NCBI GenBank assembly: GCA_038250135.1
Contig: JBBSCP010000222.1
Location: 1-8,120 of the forward strand
From: Falsiroseomonas sp038250135
Lineage (GTDB): Bacteria; Pseudomonadota; Alphaproteobacteria; Acetobacterales; Acetobacteraceae
DNA: 8,120 nucleotides
Reading direction: 5' to 3'
Under the pieces are notes generated by a model, which searched no databases, had not been told where the DNA came from, and worked only from the letters and a program-made list of their open reading frames with translations. Positions 1 through 5,903 of this stretch are shown piece after piece; position 1 is the first letter of the stretch, and every line of letters begins with the position of its first letter. Made by a program: the position numbers and the translations under genes.

Positions 1-309
1 ATCGTGCCCTACGCGCTGGACACCAACGACATGAAGTTCTGGCTCGCACCCGGCTACACGCCGCAGCAATGGCTGGACTATGCAGTCGAGACCTTCGACG
101 TGCTCTACGAGGAAGGCGGCAGCGCGGTGCGTATGATGTCGATCGGCCTGCATCTGCGAATCATCGGCCGGCCGGGGCGCATTCGCGCCTTCGAGCGATT
201 TCTGCAACACGCGCAGGCTAAACCTTGCGTCTGGTACGGGACGCGTGCCGGCATCGCGCGTGCCTTCGCCGCACACAACGCGGCCCCTGCCGAACCCGCC
301 GCACGCTGA
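1..309 (+). CDS. Polysaccharide deacetylase family protein, PuuE/allantoinase-like (3' end only)
   Basis: The reading frame is open from base 1 and ends at TGA 307-309, so only about the last 102 residues are present; the start lies upstream of the window. The visible part opens with VPYALDTNDMKFW and continues with a VLYEEGGSAVRMMSIGLH stretch followed by RIIGRPGR and a closing VWYGTRAGIARAF. This is the C-terminal pattern of the NodB-fold enzymes related to cofactor-independent allantoinase PuuE. That family hydrolyses C-N bonds of ureides or amides in the cytoplasm, or deacetylates sugars; the His in GLHxRxxGRP is a conserved family residue. The catalytic metal-binding part would lie off the window. 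The stop overlaps the ribosome binding site of the next gene, which suggests cotranscription with the MmgE/PrpD gene. Family assignment is firm; the substrate is unknown and may be an amide linked to the pathway rather than allantoin. Confidence 0.85.
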   Translation: MVPYALDTNDMKFWLAPGYTPQQWLDYAVETFDVLYEEGGSAVRMMSIGLHLRIIGRPGRIRAFERFLQHAQAKPCVWYGTRAGIARAFAAHNAAPAEPAAR

Positions 310-320
310 GGAGCACGCGC

Positions 321-1706
321 ATGGAATTCGACATTGCCGAGGCCTTCGCTGCCCATGCAGTGCGCGTGCGGCATGCAGATCTCTCGCCCACAGCTTTAGC
401 TGCGGCGAAAACCTTTCTACTCGACACCATCGGTGTCGCGATTGCTGGCAGCAGTGGCGCGAATGTGGAGACGGTGCGCGACCTCGCCGCCAATTGGGGC
501 GCAGGCGATGAGGCGACGGAATGGCTCGGCGGCCGTAGAATGTCAGCAGGCAGCGCCGCCATTGTGAATGCCTATCTGATCCATTGCCTGGAATTCGACT
601 GCGTGCATGAGGGCGCGGTTGTGCACCCCATGGCAACGCTGCTCTCGGCGCTCTTTGCCTGGAGCGAACGCGAGGCGATGCGTGGCCGGCCCGTGGATGG
701 CGCGCGGTTCATTGCCGCGATGGCCGTAGGCGTCGATGTCGCGGGCCTGCTCGGCGTGGCTACGGACGGCGCGCTGCGCTTCTTCCGCCCTGCTACCGCC
801 GGCGGCTTCGGTGCCACGGCGGCGATCGCCAACCTCGCCGGCTTTGACATCGCCACCACGCGCAGCGCTTTCGGCCACATGTACGGCCAGACCAGCGGCA
901 CGCTACAGCCGCACCTCGAAGGCTCGCCGTTGCTGGGCCTCCAGATAGGCTTCAATGCACGCGGCGCCATCGCCGCCTGTGACCTCGCAGCCGCTGGTAT
1001 GCAGGGCCCGCGCGACGTCTTCACCGGACGATACGGCTACTACTCACTGATCGAGAATGAAGGCCCACACCTCGACCGGATCGAGTCGGTGTTGGGCCGG
1101 GACTGGCAGATCGAGAAGTTGTCACACAAGCCTTTCCCCTCAGGGCGTCTGACGCATGGCGTGGTGCATGGACTGCGCGACCTGATGGCGCTGCACGGCT
1201 TCGCGGCAGCGGAGGTGGAGGAAGTCATCTGCCACGTACCGCCACTCGTGCGTCGCCTCGTTGGCCGCCCCGACATCCCAGATCCCGGCTCGAACTACGC
1301 GAAGCTGTGCCTCCCCTTCGTCGCCGGCGTCTGGCTGGCGAAGGGACGCTGCGACGTGCCGGATTTCCGGGGCGAGGCGCTGCTCGATCCGCGCGTGCAC
1401 GCATTCGCCGCGAAGGTACGGATTGAGCCTGATGCCAACACCAACGAGAACGCGCTCGACCCGCAGGAGATCAGCGTGCGGCTGGCCTCAGGTGCCACGC
1501 ACAGCCTGCATCTGCCGCACACCTACGGGCATCCTGCCGTGCCGCTGAGCGCAGCCGAGAACGAGAATAAATTTCGCCGCTGCTGCGCCCACGCTGAGCC
1601 GCCACGCGCGGCCAGCACGGCGAATCGCCTGCTCGGCCTGGTCGCAAGCGTCGAATCCCTGCCCGATATCGGCGTTCTCGTGCACGCCATGCGCCGGAAA
1701 GATTGA
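321..1706 (+). CDS. MmgE/PrpD family protein (paralogue 1)
   Basis: A 461-residue protein, a normal length for the family that includes 2-methylcitrate dehydratase PrpD, cis-aconitate decarboxylase and iminodisuccinate epimerase. These cytoplasmic enzymes dehydrate, decarboxylate or epimerise polycarboxylates. ATG 321 is chosen because GAGGAG (308-313) sits 7 bp upstream and residues 2-40 give the usual helical start ending LLDTIGVAIAG; the frame is open to 225 but that extension looks non-coding. Visible landmarks are LEFDCVHEGAVVHP (D93, H102), FFRPATAGGFGA (154-165), the GSPLLGLQIGFNARGA block (201-216) and KPFPSGRLTHG (K270, H279). By eye alignment, the family's conserved His in FHPT is Arg156 and the conserved Lys of TKxLHxxRAA is Leu205. 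It therefore belongs to a divergent subgroup and may not catalyse the PrpD reaction. It follows the deacetylase by 11 bp; the acyl-CoA dehydrogenase starts 56 bp downstream. Confidence 0.93.
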   Translation: MEFDIAEAFAAHAVRVRHADLSPTALAAAKTFLLDTIGVAIAGSSGANVETVRDLAANWGAGDEATEWLGGRRMSAGSAAIVNAYLIHCLEFDCVHEGAVVHPMATLLSALFAWSEREAMRGRPVDGARFIAAMAVGVDVAGLLGVATDGALRFFRPATAGGFGATAAIANLAGFDIATTRSAFGHMYGQTSGTLQPHLEGSPLLGLQIGFNARGAIAACDLAAAGMQGPRDVFTGRYGYYSLIENEGPHLDRIESVLGRDWQIEKLSHKPFPSGRLTHGVVHGLRDLMALHGFAAAEVEEVICHVPPLVRRLVGRPDIPDPGSNYAKLCLPFVAGVWLAKGRCDVPDFRGEALLDPRVHAFAAKVRIEPDANTNENALDPQEISVRLASGATHSLHLPHTYGHPAVPLSAAENENKFRRCCAHAEPPRAASTANRLLGLVASVESLPDIGVLVHAMRRKD

Positions 1707-1732
1707 CGGCGCAGCAGGTCGAGCCTTATTTG
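1703..1732 (+). promoter_or_regulatory. Possible sigma-70-type promoter for the acyl-CoA dehydrogenase block
   Basis: TTGACG at 1703-1708 matches five of six bases of the -35 consensus and overlaps the stop codon of the MmgE/PrpD gene. After an 18-bp spacer comes TATTTG (1727-1732), only a three-of-six match to the -10 consensus. The -10 half lies inside the palindrome at 1727-1744, an arrangement typical of repression by a bound dimer. The weak -10 match and the high G+C background keep this tentative; the downstream genes may also be read from a promoter further upstream. Confidence 0.3.
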
Positions 1733-1744
1733 TCCGGACAAATA
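1727..1744. promoter_or_regulatory. 18-bp perfect palindrome, probable transcription factor operator (site 1)
   Basis: TATTTGTCCGGACAAATA is identical to its own reverse complement over all 18 bases. Its A/T-rich arms stand out from the G+C-rich surroundings. It lies in the only sizeable gap in the left half of the window, 18 bp before the ATG of the acyl-CoA dehydrogenase and just upstream of its ribosome binding site. The core TGTCCGGACA recurs at 5905-5914. The form (TTGT, four bases, ACAA) resembles dimer sites bound by FadR-type GntR repressors, which often control acyl-CoA and carboxylic acid catabolism; that regulator class is an inference and no regulator gene is in the window. A transcription terminator is unlikely because the element has no loop and no T run. 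Confidence 0.72.
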
Positions 1745-1762
1745 TTCACCGAGGAGCGGCCC

Positions 1763-2923
1763 ATGGACACCCATATCGCGCCCGCCGATGCCGATGCCGA
1801 GATGCTCGATGCGGTGGAGAAGTGGCTGGCGCGCGACGTCCGGCCGCATGTGCTGAAGTTCGACCATGCCGACGAATATCCGCATGCGATGGTGGAACAG
1901 ATGAAGGAGCTCGGCCTTTTCGGCTCCACCATCCCTGCCGAGTATGGGGGACTCGGATTATCCGCCACGACCTACGCGAAGATCGTCGAGCGGATTGCCG
2001 AGACCTGGATGTCGTTGACCGGCATCTTCAACAGCCACCTCATCATGGCCGCCTGCGTGTCACGTCTTGGCACGGAGGCGCAGAAGCACGCCTGGCTGCC
2101 GAAATTCGCCAGCGGCGAGATCCGCGGCGGCCTCGCGCTCACCGAGCCGGATTGCGGCACGGATCTCCAGGCCATCCGAACAAAAGCGCGGCGTGAGGGC
2201 GATCACTACATCGTCAACGGCACCAAGACCTGGATCAGCAACGGCATTCAGGGCAGCTGCTTCGCGCTGCTCGTCAAGACTGATTCCGACACCGAGCCAC
2301 GCCACAAGGGCATGTCGATGCTTCTGGCGCCGAAGGGCCCGGGCTTCACCGTCAGCCGCAAGCTCGAAAAGCTCGGCTACAAGGGCATCGACAGCGCCGA
2401 GCTGGTCTTCGAGGATTATCGCGTTCCGGCCGAGAACCTGATCGGTGGCATCGAGGGCAAAGGGCTTCAGGCGGCGCTTGGCGGCCTGGAACTCGGCCGC
2501 ATCAACATTGCCGCACGCGGCTGCGGCCTCGCCTCCGCCGCATTGAAGGATTCCGTACGCTACAGCCAGATTCGTCGCACCATGGGCAAGCCGATCTGCG
2601 AACATCAGGCGATCCAGCTCAAGCTCGGCGAGATGGCGACGCGACATCAGGCGGCGCGGCTGCTGACTTACGACGCTGCGCGCGCTTATGACGCCGGCGA
2701 GCGCTGCGACATGGAAGCCGGCATGGCAAAATTCTTTGCGAGCGAAGCCGCGGTCGAGAACGCGCTCGACGCCATGCGTATCCACGGCGGCTACGGCTAT
2801 TCGAAGGAGTACCATGTGGAACGCTACTTCCGCGATGCGCCGCTGATGTGCATCGGCGAGGGAACGAACGAGATCCAGCGCATGATCATCGCAAAGCAGC
2901 TCATCGCGCGGAACCCGGCATGA
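1763..2923 (+). CDS. Acyl-CoA dehydrogenase (FAD-dependent)
   Basis: A 386-residue protein, the usual length for soluble acyl-CoA dehydrogenases, which desaturate acyl-CoA at the alpha-beta bond and pass electrons to electron-transferring flavoprotein. ATG 1763 is favoured: GAGGAG (1751-1756) lies 6 bp upstream, whereas the longer frame from TTG 1703 would read through the operator palindrome. The N-terminal helical domain includes PAEYGGLGLS (58-67). The middle domain carries LTEPDCGTD (126-134) and VNGTKTWISNG (151-161). The C-terminal domain has RRTMGKPICEHQAIQ and RIHGGYGYSKEYHVERYFRD (339-358), then IGEGTNEIQRMIIAKQL. Glu366 in the EGTNE motif matches the medium-chain enzyme catalytic base (Glu376). 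All key motifs are intact. The stop overlaps the start of the next gene as ATGA, so the two are probably translationally coupled. Glutaryl-CoA-type oxidative decarboxylation cannot be excluded; the acyl substrate cannot be read from sequence. Confidence 0.95.
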   Translation: MDTHIAPADADAEMLDAVEKWLARDVRPHVLKFDHADEYPHAMVEQMKELGLFGSTIPAEYGGLGLSATTYAKIVERIAETWMSLTGIFNSHLIMAACVSRLGTEAQKHAWLPKFASGEIRGGLALTEPDCGTDLQAIRTKARREGDHYIVNGTKTWISNGIQGSCFALLVKTDSDTEPRHKGMSMLLAPKGPGFTVSRKLEKLGYKGIDSAELVFEDYRVPAENLIGGIEGKGLQAALGGLELGRINIAARGCGLASAALKDSVRYSQIRRTMGKPICEHQAIQLKLGEMATRHQAARLLTYDAARAYDAGERCDMEAGMAKFFASEAAVENALDAMRIHGGYGYSKEYHVERYFRDAPLMCIGEGTNEIQRMIIAKQLIARNPA

Positions 2924-4122
2924 ACCTGCCGCTGAAGGGCCTGCGCATCCTCAGCTTCGAGCAATTCGGCGCCGGCCCTTTCGCCACCATGCACCTCGCC
3001 GATCTCGGCGCCGAGGTGATCAAGATCGAACCTCCTGCGACTGAGGGCGAACCGCCCGGCGATATCGCGCGCCACACCGGCGGCTTCGGGTTGGGCGAGA
3101 ATGACAGCCAATACTTCCAGTCCTTCAATCGCAACAAGCGCAGCATCACGCTCGATATTCGCAAGCCTGATGCAAAAGCGGCGCTCCATCGACTCGTCCT
3201 GCGCGCCGATGCCGTGGCGAATAATCTTCGCGGCGATCTGCCGGCACGGCTCGGGCTCGACTACGCGGCGCTGTCGGCGATCAATCCCGCCATCGTCTGT
3301 GTGCATCTCTCGGGCTACGGCCGAACCGGCGAGCGCGCCGCCTGGCCCGCCTACGACTACCTCGCCCAGGCCGAGGCCGGCTTCTGCGCGCTGACCGGCG
3401 AGCCCGGGGCGCCCCCTACACGCGCCGGCCTCTCACTCGTTGACTTCATGTCCGGCCTCACCGCGTCCACAGCGCTGCTCGCCGGCGTCACAGGCGCGCG
3501 GGCCACCGGGCTAGGCTGCGATCTTGATGTTTCTCTCTACGATGTCGCGATGCATAGCCTGACCTATGTTGCGACCTGGTATCTGAACGACGCCTATGAT
3601 GTGCCGCGCCGACCACGTGGCGGGCATCCCTTCATCGTCCCCTGCGAGATGTTCCCGACCCGGGATGGATATGTCTTCGTGATGTGCATCAAGCCCGCCT
3701 TTTGGATGCGATTCTGCGAGGCCGCTTCGCTGCCGGAACTGCTCGCCGATCCACGCTTCCGTGGCTTCGAGGCGCGCCTCGCCAATCGTGAAGCGCTGAT
3801 GGCAACTCTCGATCCGATAATGCGGGCGCGCGATTCTGCTGCATGGATGGCGCTGCTTGCCGGCAGGGTGCCGGTCGCGCCCGTGCTGAGCCTGGCCCAG
3901 GCGTTGGAGAATCCCTATTTGCGCGCTGAAGGTGGCGTGCTCGATCTGCCGCACCCGGCACGGCCGGACCTCAAGGTGATGGCAAGTCCGATCCGTCACA
4001 ATGGTGCACGCCTCGCGGGCCGCGCGGGCCCCGCATACGGCGCCGATACGGCAAGTGTGCTCGCGGAGAACGGCTACACGGCCGATGACATCGCGCATCT
4101 GCGCGCGCTGGGGGCCGTGTAG
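2920..4122 (+). CDS. CaiB/BaiF (class III) CoA-transferase, transferase-type active site
   Basis: A 400-residue protein of the class III CoA-transferase family, which moves CoA between carboxylic acids through a mixed anhydride on an aspartate and works as interlocked dimers in the cytoplasm. ATG 2920 is chosen because it overlaps the preceding stop (ATGA) and gives the standard opening LKGLRILSFEQFGAGPFATM, followed by LADLGAEVIKIEPP (27-39). The nucleophile is most likely Asp175 in GLSLVDFMSGL, with Tyr145 (AYDYLAQAEAG) exactly 30 residues earlier. The same Tyr/Asp spacing occurs in formyl-CoA transferase (Tyr139/Asp169). SFNRNKRSITLDIRKPDA (68-85) is the conserved nucleotide-loop region. 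The gene follows the acyl-CoA dehydrogenase, implying that it supplies or recovers that enzyme's CoA ester. The donor is unknown; succinyl-CoA is a common one in such operons. A further class III gene follows after 3 bp. Confidence 0.93.
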   Translation: MNLPLKGLRILSFEQFGAGPFATMHLADLGAEVIKIEPPATEGEPPGDIARHTGGFGLGENDSQYFQSFNRNKRSITLDIRKPDAKAALHRLVLRADAVANNLRGDLPARLGLDYAALSAINPAIVCVHLSGYGRTGERAAWPAYDYLAQAEAGFCALTGEPGAPPTRAGLSLVDFMSGLTASTALLAGVTGARATGLGCDLDVSLYDVAMHSLTYVATWYLNDAYDVPRRPRGGHPFIVPCEMFPTRDGYVFVMCIKPAFWMRFCEAASLPELLADPRFRGFEARLANREALMATLDPIMRARDSAAWMALLAGRVPVAPVLSLAQALENPYLRAEGGVLDLPHPARPDLKVMASPIRHNGARLAGRAGPAYGADTASVLAENGYTADDIAHLRALGAV

Positions 4123-4125
4123 CGC

Positions 4126-5253
4126 ATGAAGCTCACGGGGCTGCGCGTGCTCGATCTGTCGCTGTTCCTGCCGGGGCCTTACCTTACCACCGTGATGGCC
4201 GATCATGGCGCGGAGATCATCAAGCTGGAGCCGCCGACAGGCGAGCCGGTACGCCACATCGGTCCACGCGCGCAGGGCGAGAGTGTGTGGTTCCGCAATA
4301 CACATCGCGGAAAGAAGTCGATTGTGCTTGATTTGAAGAGGCCTGAAGATCTGACCTGTTTCTGCGAAATCGCCGAGACTTGCGACGTCGTCGTGGAAGC
4401 CTTCCGACCTGGTGTCGCGGATCGTCTCGGTATCGGAGCGTCTGCGATGACAGCGCGCAATCCGCGCCTCGTCTATTGCTCCATCTCGGCCTTCGGGCAG
4501 GAGGGGCCGCTGCGCAACAGGCCGGCGCATGATCTTGCCGTGGAGGCGCTGGCGGGCACGCTGTCCGTCAACCTCGGCCAGGACGGGCAGCCGACAAATC
4601 CGGCGATTCCGGTGGCGGATGTTACGGTATCGTTGCTTGCGCTGAGCGCGATCCTGATGGCGCTGCTGCGGCGGCAAGCAACCGGACGCGGCGATGTCAT
4701 CGACATGGCGATGCTCGATGCCACGCTCTCGTGGTTGCCCAACGCCACGGGTCCGGTCTTCGCCGAGGACCGCGCACCTTTGGTGAAGCAGGAACGACAA
4801 TGGGGCGGCGGCGCGCTCTACGGCATCTACGCCACAGCCGATGCCAGGCATGTCGTGCTTGGCGGCAGCGAGCACAAATTCGCCGAGAACCTGCTGCGCG
4901 CCCTCGACCGGCCGGATCTCGTCGCCGCGGCATCCGGCCCGCCCGGCCCTGCGCATGCTCCAGTGCAGGCATTCCTGCGCGAAACTTTCGTCACGCGCTC
5001 GCGCGAAGAATGGGAAGCCTGGTTCGAAGGGCGCGATGTGTGCTTCGCGCCCCTTCTCGACTTGCAGGAGGCCTTCGCCCACCCCAATGCGACCGCGCGT
5101 CACATGTTGGTGCGCGATGAGCAGGGCAATCTGCATATCGGTTTGCCGATCAAGTTCCGCGACGAACCAGGCATGCTGAATCCGCGCTTGCCGGCGCTTG
5201 GCGAGCATACGCAAGAGGTGATAGCCGAGGCACGCCGCCGACTGGCGCGATAG
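4126..5253 (+). CDS. CaiB/BaiF (class III) family protein with alpha-methylacyl-CoA racemase-like residues
   Basis: A 375-residue member of the same family as its left neighbour but clearly a separate lineage. It begins 3 bp after the previous stop; only a weak G run (4110-4114) precedes it, so translation is probably coupled. The opening LTGLRVLDLSLFLPGPYLTT and MADHGAEIIKLEPP (24-37) are standard. His135 in AHDLAVEALAG and Asp165 in IPVADVTVSL are 30 residues apart, as are His126 and Asp156 in mycobacterial alpha-methylacyl-CoA racemase. Glu249 (GGSEHKF) falls where that racemase has Glu241. The set of His, Asp and Glu suggests epimerisation of a 2-methylacyl-CoA, although many CoA-transferases of this subgroup share these residues, so transfer remains possible. 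A role upstream of the acyl-CoA dehydrogenase, which accepts one epimer, would fit. The gene ends 3 bp before the convergent remnant's stop codon; no terminator hairpin is visible between them. Confidence 0.9.
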   Translation: MKLTGLRVLDLSLFLPGPYLTTVMADHGAEIIKLEPPTGEPVRHIGPRAQGESVWFRNTHRGKKSIVLDLKRPEDLTCFCEIAETCDVVVEAFRPGVADRLGIGASAMTARNPRLVYCSISAFGQEGPLRNRPAHDLAVEALAGTLSVNLGQDGQPTNPAIPVADVTVSLLALSAILMALLRRQATGRGDVIDMAMLDATLSWLPNATGPVFAEDRAPLVKQERQWGGGALYGIYATADARHVVLGGSEHKFAENLLRALDRPDLVAAASGPPGPAHAPVQAFLRETFVTRSREEWEAWFEGRDVCFAPLLDLQEAFAHPNATARHMLVRDEQGNLHIGLPIKFRDEPGMLNPRLPALGEHTQEVIAEARRRLAR

Positions 5254-5256
5254 GCG

Positions 5257-5891
5257 TCACATCGCTCGCCGCCTTGAATCCCAGGCCTTTGCCAACTCGT
5301 CGCGGAAAGCTGGCGCTGCGATGGCGATCAGGCGCTCGGCGCGCTGGTCAAGATTAGCATGGCGCAGTTCCGCCACGCCATGGTCTGTGACCACCACGTC
5401 GAGACCTCGATCTCGAAGCCATCGGCCACGTATGGAAGATCCGGATCGACGACGCCGACCAGCGCCGCGCCGGCCACAGCCACAGACGGCACGAAGTCAT
5501 GCGCCAACGCGAGCGAAACGCGCCCTTGGCGCGGCGCGCTGCAGCGGAACCACGCCATGTCGCAACCTGCGGCCCTGCTCAGAAAGGCCGCGCTCTCGCT
5601 GTAGTGCAGCGGTCGATAGCACACACGCCCGGCTGCCAGGCCCACACGCAACTCTGGCGTCATGAACAGCGCCTCCAGTGGCGCCAGCAGCGAAAGATCA
5701 CGGCGATTCACGCCGGCGATCGGCACCTGCACGAAGCTGGTGCCCGCCAGCGCCTCAGACCGCGAGGCTGCCGCATCGAGCAGCGCCAGCGGCTCACCGG
5801 TGCAACCTGCCACGAAGATGCGCAGCCCTCCGCGCAGTCCGCGCAGAAAGGCGTCGGGTGAGAGCATCGGGACGGCTTGCACGCGGGGCAT
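5257..5891 (-). pseudogene. Acetyl-CoA hydrolase/transferase family gene, internally deleted and frameshifted
   Basis: Read on the minus strand from ATG at 5891, about 160 residues match the N-terminal domain of the acetyl-CoA hydrolase/4-hydroxybutyrate CoA-transferase family: LRIFVAGCTGEPLALLDA, TSFVQVPIAGVNRRDLS, FMTPELRVGL, GRVSLALAHDFVPSV. In that frame the sequence turns to nonsense near 5405 and stops at 5328. In the next frame, from 5400, the family's C-terminal tail appears (DVVVTDHGVAELR, RAERLIAIAAPAFRDELAKAW) and ends at TGA 5259-5257. The family is normally about 430 residues, so roughly 200 or more from the middle, including the catalytic glutamate region, are missing. GGAAGG directly abuts the ATG, so GTG 5882 may have been the original start. 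It probably once supplied a further CoA-transferase for the cluster. An assembly collapse would look similar and cannot be excluded from sequence alone. Confidence 0.82.
5399..5416. repeat. Short inverted repeat at the deletion junction
   Basis: TCGAGA (5399-5404) and TCTCGA (5411-5416) form 6-bp inverted arms around CCTCGA, and TCGA occurs three times within 18 bases. The element sits where the N-terminal and C-terminal parts of the CoA-transferase remnant meet. Such short repeats can mark a deletion endpoint, but an arrangement this short may arise by chance in G+C-rich coding sequence. Confidence 0.35.
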
Positions 5892-5903
5892 CCTTCCGTT
5901 GAT

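Noticed and set aside
225..320. Upstream extension of MmgE/PrpD 1 to 225
   Set aside because: The added residues are Arg/Cys-rich and overlap the deacetylase 3' end; ATG 321 has a good ribosome binding site and a typical family N-terminus.
1727..1744. Palindrome considered as a transcription terminator or insertion sequence end
   Set aside because: It has no loop and no T run, and no transposase or second inverted terminal repeat is present. Recurrence of the core at another gene start fits an operator better.
2060..2815. 251-codon minus-strand frame inside the acyl-CoA dehydrogenase gene
   Set aside because: Antisense to a gene with all catalytic motifs; no domain or plausible ribosome binding site.
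3511..5214. 567-codon open frame on the minus strand opposite the two class III CoA-transferase genes
   Set aside because: It is antisense to two genes with clear family motifs. Its translation is rich in Arg, His and Gln with no recognisable domain, as expected for a shadow frame in G+C-rich DNA.
5254..5256. Terminator between the convergent CoA-transferase gene and the remnant
   Set aside because: Only 3 bp separate the two stop codons, and I see no G+C-rich hairpin followed by a T run on either strand around them.
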